From positions 248,001 to 312,000 of the forward strand of contig NZ_CP009251.1 of assembly GCF_001941345.1 (NCBI RefSeq): DNA of 64,000 nt, written 5' to 3'. A program made the position numbers and the translations under genes. The notes below the pieces were generated by a model that was not told the DNA's origin, made no database searches, and was given only the letters and a program-made list of their open reading frames with translations. Below, piece after piece: positions 1 through 8,676 of the stretch. The stretch is from Corynebacterium stationis (GTDB lineage: Bacteria > Actinomycetota > Actinomycetes > Mycobacteriales > Mycobacteriaceae). Each line of letters opens with the position of its first letter. Position 1 is the stretch's first letter.

Positions 1-725
1 TGCGGCTGGCCATGGCTTGGTTGCAATGGTGTCCAGATTGGACCAGGTGCCACGGCGTTTACTCGAATACCTTGACCGATGAGACTGGTAGCCAACCCCT
101 TCGATAGGTTGTTCATCGCGGCTTTAGTCATGGCGTAGTCCAACAGTGTTTCTGAAGGTTGGTAAGCCTGGACTGAAGAAGTAAAGATGATGGCTGATCC
201 TGGCTGCAGGTGAGGAATTGCCGCCTTGGTGACGCGGAAAGTTCCGTACAGATTGACCTGCATGGTTTTATCAAATTCATCGTCGTCGATATTTGTCAGC
301 CCCTCTGCCCACACCTGGCGTGAAGCATTATTGACCAAAATATCTAAGCCGCCAAGTGCTTCGACGGTTTTTTCTACCAGCGTGCGGCAGTATTCAGCGT
401 CTTTCAGGTCCCCAGGGAAAGCAAACGCTTTCTGGCCCGCATCTTCAATAGCTTGGATGACGCGGTCGGCATCAGGTTGTTCTTCAGGAAGGTACGCGAT
501 TGCGACATCTGCGCCTTCGCGGGCGTACGCGATCGCCACGGCAGCGCCAATACCGGAATCTCCTCCGGTAATTAAAGCCTTGCGGCCTTGAAGCCTGCCG
601 CTACCTTTATAGCTATCGAGGCCGACGTCAGCTTGTGGGGATAGTTCAACGTCAAGGCCCGGTTCCGGTTGGGTTTGATTTTCTGGGTCAACGGTTGGAT
701 ATAGCGTGCGTGGATCTTGTGGCAT
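1..725 (-). CDS. SDR-family oxidoreductase, 3' end outside the window
   Basis: Read on the minus strand from an ATG at 725, which has a purine-rich GAGGAAAGAGG ribosome site upstream. The product is a short-chain dehydrogenase/reductase with an N-terminal tail of about 45 residues rich in Pro and acidic residues. It shows the cofactor motif TGGDSGIGAA, the NNAS motif and the catalytic YAMTK segment preceded by a TSS serine. Such long-tailed SDRs resemble the YghA/YhdG group, NAD(P)-dependent soluble oxidoreductases whose substrate is often unknown. The C-terminus runs off the left edge. No operon partner is visible; the next gene on this strand ends 55 bases upstream. The family is secure, the substrate is not. 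Confidence 0.85.
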   Translation of the reverse strand, partial: MPQDPRTLYPTVDPENQTQPEPGLDVELSPQADVGLDSYKGSGRLQGRKALITGGDSGIGAAVAIAYAREGADVAIAYLPEEQPDADRVIQAIEDAGQKAFAFPGDLKDAEYCRTLVEKTVEALGGLDILVNNASRQVWAEGLTNIDDDEFDKTMQVNLYGTFRVTKAAIPHLQPGSAIIFTSSVQAYQPSETLLDYAMTKAAMNNLSKGLATSLIGQGIRVNAVAPGPIWTPLQPSHGQP

Positions 726-779
726 TGTGTTTACCTCTTTCCTCGAAAGAATCTTTGGCCACCTCCCAGCATAGGGACA

Positions 780-3434
780 TTAGGGGAGATTTTCGATGTC
801 ATCTTTCTCGCCTTGCGGCCATACGACGTTGGTGGCTAGGGGGATTTGATGGGATGCGCTTTCTAGAATGTGCATGAAATATCCCGCCGTATTAGGAATA
901 GCGATGATGTCACCTGGCGCAACGCCGCGCGGGAAGCGAATGCGTCGGCGTAAAATTAGCTCATCTTCAATGCAATAAGCACCCACCAGATACGCTTCGA
1001 GCTCTTCGCCGTCGACGTCGACATGGTTGGTATCACTGTCAGTGATGTGTAGTGGATCAATAAGGTAATCGTCGGATGTCGTCCGGCACTGCGTACGGTT
1101 CATAGCCACACCTACCAGAGGTAAACCGTCACTGCGGGTTTTCACAAAGGCAACTTCGGTCAGGATGAGTCCACACCCATCAAGCAAGCTTCGACCAGGT
1201 TCCAGGTGCAGACGTAGCCCACGGTCGATGAGCATCTGCGCAACACCGTCGGAGAGTACGTCTTTCAACCACGCTCCACGAACCGGGGATTGGTGGAAAG
1301 GATAGGTGTTGGAGAGAGGATCAGCTTTCCATGTGAAAGGGTCGGCATAACCATCCAGCACAGCAGCGCGTGCGTCTTGGTAGCGCGCCCACTGCTCAGC
1401 GGAATCGATGTAGCTCATCGGAACGCCGCCGCCGAGATCAATGAAGTGGGGAGTATGCCCGCACGCGCGCAGAGTATCAACGAGTTCGCAACATTCCCGA
1501 AGAGCCGTAGCACGATCTGCTGCGGCGTAGCCATGGAGGTGGACATGCAAGCCGACGACATTGACACCAGGAGTTGGAACAGAGAGATGCTCCGCCCACT
1601 GCGCAGATCTTTCACCAAAGCGCGTCGGCGGCAGCAAAGAAGGATCAGGAGCCACACGTGGAGCAACCAAGGCGGCTTGGTTGCCAGCTAAAGCGGCAAT
1701 TCGATCAAATTCGGCTCGTGAATCTGCAGAGATAACCACACCATTGGAAATAGCCAACTGCAAGAGACGATCTGGCTTAATCGCTGCGGACAAGATGATA
1801 CGCTCACCTGCTACCCCACGATCCAGAACCTGTGTGAGTTCACGCTCGCTGGCTACATCTACGCCATGGCCTGCATCGCGCACCGCGTCGACGAAAGTCA
1901 GTGCTTTATTAGCCTTGCGAGCAAAGAAAATGTGGGTGTCCACACCCATCTGCTTTCCCGCGTTCACCAGTTCGTCAATATTGCGAGGAAGAGCACCTGC
2001 ATGCAAGACGTTGACGGGGCTTCCGAACTCCCTCACTAGGTCGCGACATGCAGCGGGATCAGCCGCTAGTTCTTGAGCCCAAGGCTCGATACGAGCGGTG
2101 AGCGGTGGGATGCCATGAGCGTGACGGGGAGTAGTACTCGCACTGTTGATCACACGTTGAGCCCAGCGTGGAATGACGCGGTGCAGGGTGCGCGATAACG
2201 TGTCGTTTCCCAATACGACGTCTTCGGTCATTCGTCCTACCGCAGCTAAATGCTGCTGCCCTACGACAGTGCCGTCAGGATCTACATCTAATCCTCTCGT
2301 CCCTGGACGAATGTGCGCGTGGCCTTGTTCAACCAGGTGACTAATTAAAGTTCCAGGAACAACCCCAGGCGGTGGTATCACAGCATCGATAACCACGGTG
2401 ATATCGAGCTCTCGGACAAGGTCTGCCAGGGGTTCGTCACCGCGGCCCAAATGGGAAATATCGACAGTACCTTTTTCGACGAGATCGTTGAGGTAAGCAG
2501 CACTTTCGGGCGGTGGGCCAAATGCTACCCGTTCCATTTCACGCGCTAACTCTGCAAATCCAACTAAACTGTCGCGACCTTCGTAAGAAGCACGTTCTAC
2601 AATGCTGGGATACATGTCGCGCCAAGCAACACCTAACCCCCATGCATCATCGTCTATGCCAGCGTGCTGCTGAACTTGTTGGGAAACCTCGTCAAGCACC
2701 GCTCGAAGGGCGGACAAGTCCTTTACTTCGCGAATTTTCTTAGACCCCGCGTCCAAAATATCGCTCAGGTCAAGACCTGCGGTATCGGGCTTAACGGTCA
2801 TTAGCTGGCCGGTACGGGTTATAGGAATAAACACAGCCGGATGACATGCGCGGGTAATATCGATGAAAGTCAGCGCTGCGCCACGCACCAAGACCCGATC
2901 CTGAAGCCCGATACCTTCCAAGTTACTTGCCGGATACGGCGAAGAAATGAGTCGAACATTGTTAGGGATATCAGCGGGAGATAGTGCCCCAGGCCAGCTC
3001 AAGGCGTGACCGGTAGCAAGCAGGACTTCATCGAAGCGCTCACCGTGGATAGTCCAGCGGCCGTCAGATTCCGCAGCCGGTGCAAGCTCTTCCACGTGGG
3101 TGGTGTGTTCTGTTAGTTTGCAACCCCGGGGAATATGCTGTTTCAACGCAGCCCAAGAATCCGAGAGGAATTCACCCACCATCCGGCGAGGGGGATATTC
3201 CGTTTCCACACCGCGATCACGCAGCCAGTCGTCGAATTTTCCTAGCTGAGTACGGATGATAGAGGAGCGAACATTAACCAGCCATTCTTCGGGCTGAGTG
3301 ACATCATAAGCTAATCCACGCCCGTCGTCGTATACGTGGAGATCCACGTCGGCTGACCGTTGTCGTGCAAGCTCAAGTAGTTCCTCGGCGGCCCACAAGC
3401 CGCGGGGTCCACCACCGATGATTGCCACCTTCAT
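780..3434 (-). CDS. Fusion of FAD/NAD(P)-binding domain and type III PLP decarboxylase (Y4yA-like)
   Basis: An 884-residue two-domain protein. Residues 1 to about 430 form a flavoprotein domain: the Rossmann motif VAIIGGGPRG at the N-terminus and an LATGHA motif near residue 140. Residues from about 450 resemble alanine-racemase-fold decarboxylases (ornithine/diaminopimelate decarboxylase type): FARKANK supplies the PLP lysine, HVHLHG and DLGGG follow, then EPGR for phosphate binding and the late active-site motif AYCIEDE. The start was set at 3434, not at the first ATG (3455), because this ATG overlaps the stop of the upstream gene as TAATG and has GGAGG about 10 nt before it. Translation is therefore probably coupled to the cysteine-synthase-like gene. 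The domains are clear; the substrate and product are unknown. Confidence 0.82.
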   Translation of the reverse strand: MKVAIIGGGPRGLWAAEELLELARQRSADVDLHVYDDGRGLAYDVTQPEEWLVNVRSSIIRTQLGKFDDWLRDRGVETEYPPRRMVGEFLSDSWAALKQHIPRGCKLTEHTTHVEELAPAAESDGRWTIHGERFDEVLLATGHALSWPGALSPADIPNNVRLISSPYPASNLEGIGLQDRVLVRGAALTFIDITRACHPAVFIPITRTGQLMTVKPDTAGLDLSDILDAGSKKIREVKDLSALRAVLDEVSQQVQQHAGIDDDAWGLGVAWRDMYPSIVERASYEGRDSLVGFAELAREMERVAFGPPPESAAYLNDLVEKGTVDISHLGRGDEPLADLVRELDITVVIDAVIPPPGVVPGTLISHLVEQGHAHIRPGTRGLDVDPDGTVVGQQHLAAVGRMTEDVVLGNDTLSRTLHRVIPRWAQRVINSASTTPRHAHGIPPLTARIEPWAQELAADPAACRDLVREFGSPVNVLHAGALPRNIDELVNAGKQMGVDTHIFFARKANKALTFVDAVRDAGHGVDVASERELTQVLDRGVAGERIILSAAIKPDRLLQLAISNGVVISADSRAEFDRIAALAGNQAALVAPRVAPDPSLLPPTRFGERSAQWAEHLSVPTPGVNVVGLHVHLHGYAAADRATALRECCELVDTLRACGHTPHFIDLGGGVPMSYIDSAEQWARYQDARAAVLDGYADPFTWKADPLSNTYPFHQSPVRGAWLKDVLSDGVAQMLIDRGLRLHLEPGRSLLDGCGLILTEVAFVKTRSDGLPLVGVAMNRTQCRTTSDDYLIDPLHITDSDTNHVDVDGEELEAYLVGAYCIEDELILRRRIRFPRGVAPGDIIAIPNTAGYFMHILESASHQIPLATNVVWPQGEKDDIENLP

Positions 3435-4378
3435 TACAGATTTTCCTCCACCCAATCGTCGTTATAGATTGTGTCCATATAACGCGTTCCATCGTCGTGC
3501 ACGATAACCACAACATCACTGCCAGCTGGGATGTCCGCACTCAGCTTTTCCACTGCGGCGATGACAGCTCCTCCGGACGCGCCGGGCAAGATGGCCTCAG
3601 TTCTTACCAGTTTTCGGGCAGCTTCGACAGAGGCGCGGTCATCAATACGTAGAACACGATGCGGGGAAATTTTCTTGGACAGTTCCGGCACCATGCCTGC
3701 ACCAAACCCCGGAAGATGGCGGGTGCCGGGGTGTCCGTCGAAAAGAACTGAACCTTCCGCATCCACTGCAGTGACTTGGGTGTCTAAGCCGTGCGTGGCG
3801 ACGTGCTGCAGACATCCGCCAATGGTTCCCGTAGTGCTTACTGCCACCAGTAGATGATCCGGTGCGTGCCCTAATTGGTTAACGATTTCTGTCATCGTGC
3901 CTTCGTCGTGTGCTACGAAGGCAGCTGTATTGGAATACTGATCTAGACACGTGGCATCCGGCATCTGAGCAAGGAGCTCTGCTACCCGGGCCCGACGCGC
4001 AACCAACCAATCCCCAGTATCAGGATCTGGTTCGGTGATTTGATGAACTACGGTGCCAAGCGCTTTCATGTGAGCGATGGTGGTGCGGTTCGCGCGTGGG
4101 TCGACGACACAGTGGAAAGTCCAGTCCCCGAGGACGGCTTCGCGTGACAGCGCGATACCGAGATTGCCGGAACTGGATTCGACGACAGTGTCTCCAGGTT
4201 TTAACTGGCTGGCAGTGACCATAGCGTGAGCCGTTCGGTCTTTAGCACTGCCCCCGGGATTATAAGCTTCGAGTTTCGCCCACAAGTTGAAGTTCCAATT
4301 GCGAGCAAGCCTATCAAGCCGAACAAGCGGAGTGTTGCCGATAGCGTCGACGATTGTGCGAGCGGAGTTGTGTTCCAT
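3434..4378 (-). CDS. Cysteine-synthase-family PLP enzyme, SbnA-like
   Basis: A 314-residue fold-type II PLP enzyme. NPGGSAKDR near residue 43 carries the PLP lysine, SSSGNLG binds the substrate, and TGTIGG binds the PLP phosphate. The C-terminal RYMDTIYNDDWV resembles SbnA, which joins O-phosphoserine and glutamate on the way to 2,3-diaminopropionate, more than housekeeping CysK. The start ATG has a -10-like TAAGCT at 4386-4391, seven bases away, so the mRNA is probably leaderless. The stop overlaps the start of the decarboxylase fusion. A y4xP (synthase)/y4yA (decarboxylase) pair is known from a Rhizobium symbiotic plasmid, so the pairing recurs. A role in making a small diamino-acid-type metabolite is inference. 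Confidence 0.82.
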   Translation of the reverse strand: MEHNSARTIVDAIGNTPLVRLDRLARNWNFNLWAKLEAYNPGGSAKDRTAHAMVTASQLKPGDTVVESSSGNLGIALSREAVLGDWTFHCVVDPRANRTTIAHMKALGTVVHQITEPDPDTGDWLVARRARVAELLAQMPDATCLDQYSNTAAFVAHDEGTMTEIVNQLGHAPDHLLVAVSTTGTIGGCLQHVATHGLDTQVTAVDAEGSVLFDGHPGTRHLPGFGAGMVPELSKKISPHRVLRIDDRASVEAARKLVRTEAILPGASGGAVIAAVEKLSADIPAGSDVVVIVHDDGTRYMDTIYNDDWVEENL

Positions 4379-4687
4379 GAATGCGAGCTTACATGCGTTT
4401 GAAACAGTCAGCGCGGGAATTGAGAATATTCACAGAGGCCATTTCTAAGTGTTTAACGGGGCGTGGTTCGGCAGTGGAAGGCTCGGTGGAATTGGAGTTT
4501 AGAGCCGATGAAGAAGAACGTTCCAGGGGGTTTCAGGACACAAACTTCGGGGAGAGAAAAATAGAAATAACGAGATATGGTCCGCGAGATTTCTTCAACG
4601 TTGATCCATGCTTAAACTAGAGGCTCTAGTCTCGCTCGAGTCTTTTTAGGTTATTTTCCGTTGTCTGCTTGAAGGTAGTTTGTCACT
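4379..4687. other. Divergent intergenic region
   Basis: 309 bases between the divergent synthase and mmpL genes. It holds the -10-like TAAGCT (4386-4391, minus) for the synthase and TAGTTT (4676-4681, plus) six bases before the GTG of mmpL. An open frame at 4381-4620 overlaps the promoter, lacks a ribosome site and resembles nothing I know, so I do not call it a gene. Confidence 0.6.
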
Positions 4688-7216
4688 GTGGCTAAGTTTC
4701 TTTTCCGCGTAGGTCGCTGGTCGTACCTCAACAAGTGGAAAGTCATCATTGCGTGGGTACTGTTGCTCGCCGGCGTCGGCGGTGCAGCAGCGGCGCTGTT
4801 AAAGCCGATGACACAGGAGTTCTCAATTTCTGGAACCCCAGCGATTGAGGCAACCTACCGCACCATGGAGCTGTTCCCCGAGGGGGGTAACCCCGCTAAT
4901 TCGGCATCGGTCAACTTGGTATTTAAAGCCCCAGATGGTGAGAAGCTGTCTGACCCGGACAATCAGGCGGCTATCGATGAGGTTATCTCATATCTAGAAA
5001 ACAACCTGGATATGGGTGATACCATGCGTTTTGGCAACCCGTTGGAGGTCTCGCCACGGCTGGAAGAGGAAGTAATTTCTCAGTTCACGGATATGGGTCT
5101 GCCGGAAGAATCCGCGCGCGAAGACGCTGAGAATCTCTCGATGGTCAATGATGATGAGACCATCGCGTACACCACTTTCGATTTTGATGCGGAAAGCCCT
5201 TATTCGGTAGAGCAATCAGACAAGGATACCGTTACTGATGCTATGAACCTAGGCCGCGATTTGGGCCTGCAGGTCGAAGCAGGTGGTGCGGGTTTCGGCG
5301 ATGAAATCGCGGTGAATACTACCTCGGAGATTATTGGTATCGGTGTGGCTTTCTTGGTGCTGATCTTTACCTTTGGGTCCTTGGTTTCAGCCGGTATGCC
5401 GCTAATTTCCGCGGTGGTTGGCGTTGGCCTCGGATCTCTCGGACTATTTATTGCCACCCACTGGGTCGAACTCAACAACATCACTCCAGTCCTCGCGGTA
5501 ATGATCGGCCTGGCTGTGGGCATTGACTACGCCTTGTTCATTCTGTCGCGGTACCGCTCGGAACGCGCGACGAAAGATGGCCCCGATGCCGCCGGTATGG
5601 CTGCAGGCACCGCCGGTTCTTCGGTGGTCTTCGCCGGTGCCACGGTCTTTATCGCGCTTTTCGCTCTCGTTGTGGCCAATATTGGCTTCCTCACAGCGAT
5701 GGGTCTCGCTGCCGCCGCTACCGTGGCCATTGCAGTTATTGTGTCGCTCACCTTGATTCCAGCGTTGTTGGGTCTCTTGGGTGATAAAGCTTTCGCCGGA
5801 CGCATTCCTGGCGTAGCTGGCAATCGCCGACGCGTGAAGAAGCACAAGGCCTCTAAGCATGCTGCACAGTCGCAGCGGCTTGCCCAAGAGATGGGCGTAG
5901 ACGGGGCTAATGAAGATGCTGACGGCGATGCTAAAGCTTCGCGGGAGAGTGGAGCTTTAGCAGACTCTTCCCGCGGGACCTTCCGCATGACGCCGACGAT
6001 GGGTAATCGCTGGGTACGCCTGGTGCGCAAGATGCCCGGTGTCGTTATGGCCTTTGTGGTCTTGAGCCTCGGTGCACTATCCGCGCCGGTACTGGATATG
6101 GAACTATCGCTGCCAGCGGATACCACCTCAAATCCAGATACCACGCAGCGCAAGGCCGCTGACTTGCTGTCCGAAGGTTTCTACCCCGGCGTCAACGGTC
6201 CTTTCTTGGTCATCGTCGATGCAGAAAATATCAATGCCGATGCACCTGCATTGCAGTCCTTGATGGATGCCCAAGGCGAGGATTCCACGCCGACTGAGCA
6301 AGCACAGCTGTCGTCGTACATGTACACCGCGGATGCGCTCAAGCGCGTCGGTGGCGTGCGCCATGCACAAATCGTGGGCCTGAGTGAAGACGGCCAAGCA
6401 GCACAGATTATGGTCTCTCCGCAGACTTCTCCTACCGATGCCGCCACCGTCGGCGTTGCCAGTGCCTTGCGCGATGCCACAGAGCGCATTGAAGATGCTA
6501 CCGGTGCAGATTTGGGAATGACTGGCTTAACCGCAGTCCAGCTGGATATCACCGAGCGCCTCGAAGAAGCCATGCCGGTGTATCTGGCTATTGTGGTCGG
6601 TCTTGCCATCTTGCTGCTGTTCTTGGTCTTCCGCTCACTTTTGGTGCCGCTGGTCGCAGCGCTTGGCTTCTTGCTTTCCGTTGGTAGTGCCTTCGGTCTG
6701 ACCGTCTTGGTCTGGCAGCAAGGCCTGTGGGATTTGGTACCAGCCCCAGGTCCGCTGATTTCCTTTATGCCGATCTTCCTCATCGGCGTGACCTTTGGTT
6801 TGGCCATGGACTACCAGGTCTTTCTAGTCACGCGCATGCGTGAGCACTACTCGCACACGAATGGTCAGCCTTCTCCTGGATCCCCGTATTCGGGCGTGGA
6901 TGAATCCACCATCGTGGGCTTTACCCAAGGTGCGCGCGTGGTCACAGCCGCTGCGATCATTATGATTTCGGTGTTCGTGGCCTTCATCAACCAGCCATTG
7001 CCGTTCATTCAAATCTTTGGTTTCGCGCTGGCAGTCTCGGTATTCTTCGATGCCTTCTTCATTCGCATGTCTCTGGTGCCGGCCACGATGTTCTTGATGG
7101 GCAAAGCAACCTGGTGGATGCCCAAGTGGCTGGATAAGATCATGCCGCCGCTGGATATTGAAGGCACGGCTTTGGAAAAAGAGTGGGAAGAGAAGGAACG
7201 CGCCCGCGCAGATTAG
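4688..7216 (+). CDS. MmpL/RND-family transporter
   Basis: An 842-residue integral membrane protein of the MMPL family, the proton-driven RND exporters that in Corynebacteriales move mycolic-acid lipids and other envelope compounds. It has one N-terminal helix (about residues 17-40), an extracytoplasmic domain, a first helix bundle (about 210-370), a charged cytoplasmic loop (about 375-440), a second periplasmic domain and a second bundle (about 630-810). The paired Asp-Tyr motifs of the proton relay are present as GIDYALF and AMDYQVF. The start is GTG at 4688, six bases after TAGTTT, so probably leaderless. The lipid cargo cannot be told from sequence. Confidence 0.9.
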   Translation: MAKFLFRVGRWSYLNKWKVIIAWVLLLAGVGGAAAALLKPMTQEFSISGTPAIEATYRTMELFPEGGNPANSASVNLVFKAPDGEKLSDPDNQAAIDEVISYLENNLDMGDTMRFGNPLEVSPRLEEEVISQFTDMGLPEESAREDAENLSMVNDDETIAYTTFDFDAESPYSVEQSDKDTVTDAMNLGRDLGLQVEAGGAGFGDEIAVNTTSEIIGIGVAFLVLIFTFGSLVSAGMPLISAVVGVGLGSLGLFIATHWVELNNITPVLAVMIGLAVGIDYALFILSRYRSERATKDGPDAAGMAAGTAGSSVVFAGATVFIALFALVVANIGFLTAMGLAAAATVAIAVIVSLTLIPALLGLLGDKAFAGRIPGVAGNRRRVKKHKASKHAAQSQRLAQEMGVDGANEDADGDAKASRESGALADSSRGTFRMTPTMGNRWVRLVRKMPGVVMAFVVLSLGALSAPVLDMELSLPADTTSNPDTTQRKAADLLSEGFYPGVNGPFLVIVDAENINADAPALQSLMDAQGEDSTPTEQAQLSSYMYTADALKRVGGVRHAQIVGLSEDGQAAQIMVSPQTSPTDAATVGVASALRDATERIEDATGADLGMTGLTAVQLDITERLEEAMPVYLAIVVGLAILLLFLVFRSLLVPLVAALGFLLSVGSAFGLTVLVWQQGLWDLVPAPGPLISFMPIFLIGVTFGLAMDYQVFLVTRMREHYSHTNGQPSPGSPYSGVDESTIVGFTQGARVVTAAAIIMISVFVAFINQPLPFIQIFGFALAVSVFFDAFFIRMSLVPATMFLMGKATWWMPKWLDKIMPPLDIEGTALEKEWEEKERARAD

Positions 7217-7227
7217 ACTGGTTGGCT

Positions 7228-8496
7228 ATGAGCCACGAGCACGCTGATGATCTTTCCTTTGATGTGACTACCCGCCTGGGCGATGGCAGCCCCGGCAAAC
7301 ATGGTCGTACCGGGGTTATCCATACCCCGCACGGTGATATCCAAACCCCTGCCTTCATTCCCGTTGCCACCAAGGCAACGGTGAAGACTTTGACCCCGGA
7401 GCAGATTAAAGCCACCGGCGCGCAGGCGATTTTATCCAACGCTTATCACCTCTACCTGCAGCCAGGCCACGATATCGTGGATGAAGCAGGTGGCGTTGCA
7501 GCCTTTGAAAACTGGGATGGCCCGACTTATACCGACTCCGGGGGATTCCAGGTCATGAGCTTGGGCGTGGGTTTTAAGAAGGTCTTGGCCATGGACGTGG
7601 CAAAGTTGACCGAAGGCGATATACGCGCGGCCAAGAAAGAACGCCTTGCGCATGTCGATGAAGACGGCGTGGATTTCCGCTCTTTCATCGATGGTTCCAA
7701 GCATCGATTTACCCCAGAATTTTCGATGCAGATTCAGCACGGCCTAGGTGCTGACATCATGTTTGCTTTCGATGAATTAACCACGCTGGTCGATACCCGT
7801 CAGTACCAGGAAGAATCTGTGGAGCGCACTCACCGCTGGGCCAAGCGCTGCCTCGATGAACATGACCGGTTGACCAATGAGCGCACGCACCGCCCGAAGC
7901 AGTCGCTGTGGGGCGTAGTCCAAGGAGCACAGTATGAAGACCTGCGCCGTCAGGCTACCCGTGGCCTAGTGCAGCTATCAGAGCAAGCAGAAGCCGAAGG
8001 CAAGCGCGGTTTCGGCGGCTTCGGCATCGGTGGTGCTTTGGAGAAAGAAAACCTGGGCACGATTGTGGGCTGGTGCTGCGATGAGCTGCCGGAGAACAAG
8101 CCACGTCACCTACTCGGTATTTCTGAACCTGATGACATGTTCACCGCGATTGAAGCTGGTGCCGATACCTTTGACTGCGTCGCACCAACTCGTTTGGGAC
8201 GTCGCGGTGGCGTATACACACTTGATGGGCGCATGAATTTGATGGGCGCGAAGTTCAAGCGCGATTTCACCGGTATCGATGAAGAATTCGGTGGGTACGT
8301 TTCAGAGAACTACTCCCGCGCGTACATTCACCACTTGCTCAAGGCGAAGGAATTCTTAGCGGGAACCTTATGCACCATCCACAACCTGCAATTTATGATC
8401 ACCCTGGTTGATAACATCCGCAAATCCATCGATGGCGGCTACTACGAGGCCTACCGCGATGAATTCATGGGACGGTACTACGCCAACAAGAAGTAG
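7228..8496 (+). CDS. tgt: tRNA-guanine transglycosylase
   Basis: A 422-residue Tgt that exchanges G34 of GUN-anticodon tRNAs for queuine or preQ1. Diagnostic segments are TDSGGFQVMSLG (catalytic Asp), GVVQGA, GGFGIGG and the second catalytic Asp in DTFDCV. The zinc ligands are partly visible in LCTIHNLQF near the C-terminus. The ATG at 7228 was preferred over an upstream in-frame start because TAGACT (7214-7219), overlapping the mmpL stop, lies eight bases before it. A GGGGTA/TACCCC hairpin follows at 8497-8521. With the YhhQ-like transporter and gluQ beyond the island, it makes up a queuosine neighbourhood. Confidence 0.96.
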   Translation: MSHEHADDLSFDVTTRLGDGSPGKHGRTGVIHTPHGDIQTPAFIPVATKATVKTLTPEQIKATGAQAILSNAYHLYLQPGHDIVDEAGGVAAFENWDGPTYTDSGGFQVMSLGVGFKKVLAMDVAKLTEGDIRAAKKERLAHVDEDGVDFRSFIDGSKHRFTPEFSMQIQHGLGADIMFAFDELTTLVDTRQYQEESVERTHRWAKRCLDEHDRLTNERTHRPKQSLWGVVQGAQYEDLRRQATRGLVQLSEQAEAEGKRGFGGFGIGGALEKENLGTIVGWCCDELPENKPRHLLGISEPDDMFTAIEAGADTFDCVAPTRLGRRGGVYTLDGRMNLMGAKFKRDFTGIDEEFGGYVSENYSRAYIHHLLKAKEFLAGTLCTIHNLQFMITLVDNIRKSIDGGYYEAYRDEFMGRYYANKK

Positions 8497-8528
8497 GGGG
8501 TACCCCAGTGGGGAGTACCCCTGCCGGG

Positions 8529-8676
8529 TTAGGACAAGAGTGCGTGGAAGACCTCGGTGCTGGATGGGTGGGTATAGATGCCATCGCCAAGTGCTGAGGC
8601 CGGAATCTTGTGGCGCATGGCTACTGCCACCAAGTTGATGAGTTCTTGGGAATCAACGCAGTACTTGAATTCTAGG
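8529..8676 (-). pseudogene. C-terminal remnant of RclA-like FAD disulfide oxidoreductase
   Basis: Minus-strand reading ending in TAA at 8529-8531 gives about 48 residues containing KYCVDSQELIN and GIYTHPSSTEV. These match the dimerisation end of RclA-type pyridine-nucleotide disulfide oxidoreductases (CVDS.E.IN and IFTHPS in E. coli RclA). The frame is cut at about 8676 by the inverted repeat of the IS30-family element. The matching N-terminal piece, of the same family and strand, lies 14.5 kb away at 23204-23455. The roughly 330 central residues are absent from the window, so the gene is dead. Confidence 0.85.

Noticed and set aside
4381-4620. 79-residue open frame between the SbnA-like gene and mmpL
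   Set aside because: It starts inside the minus-strand promoter, lacks a ribosome site and shows no family motif.
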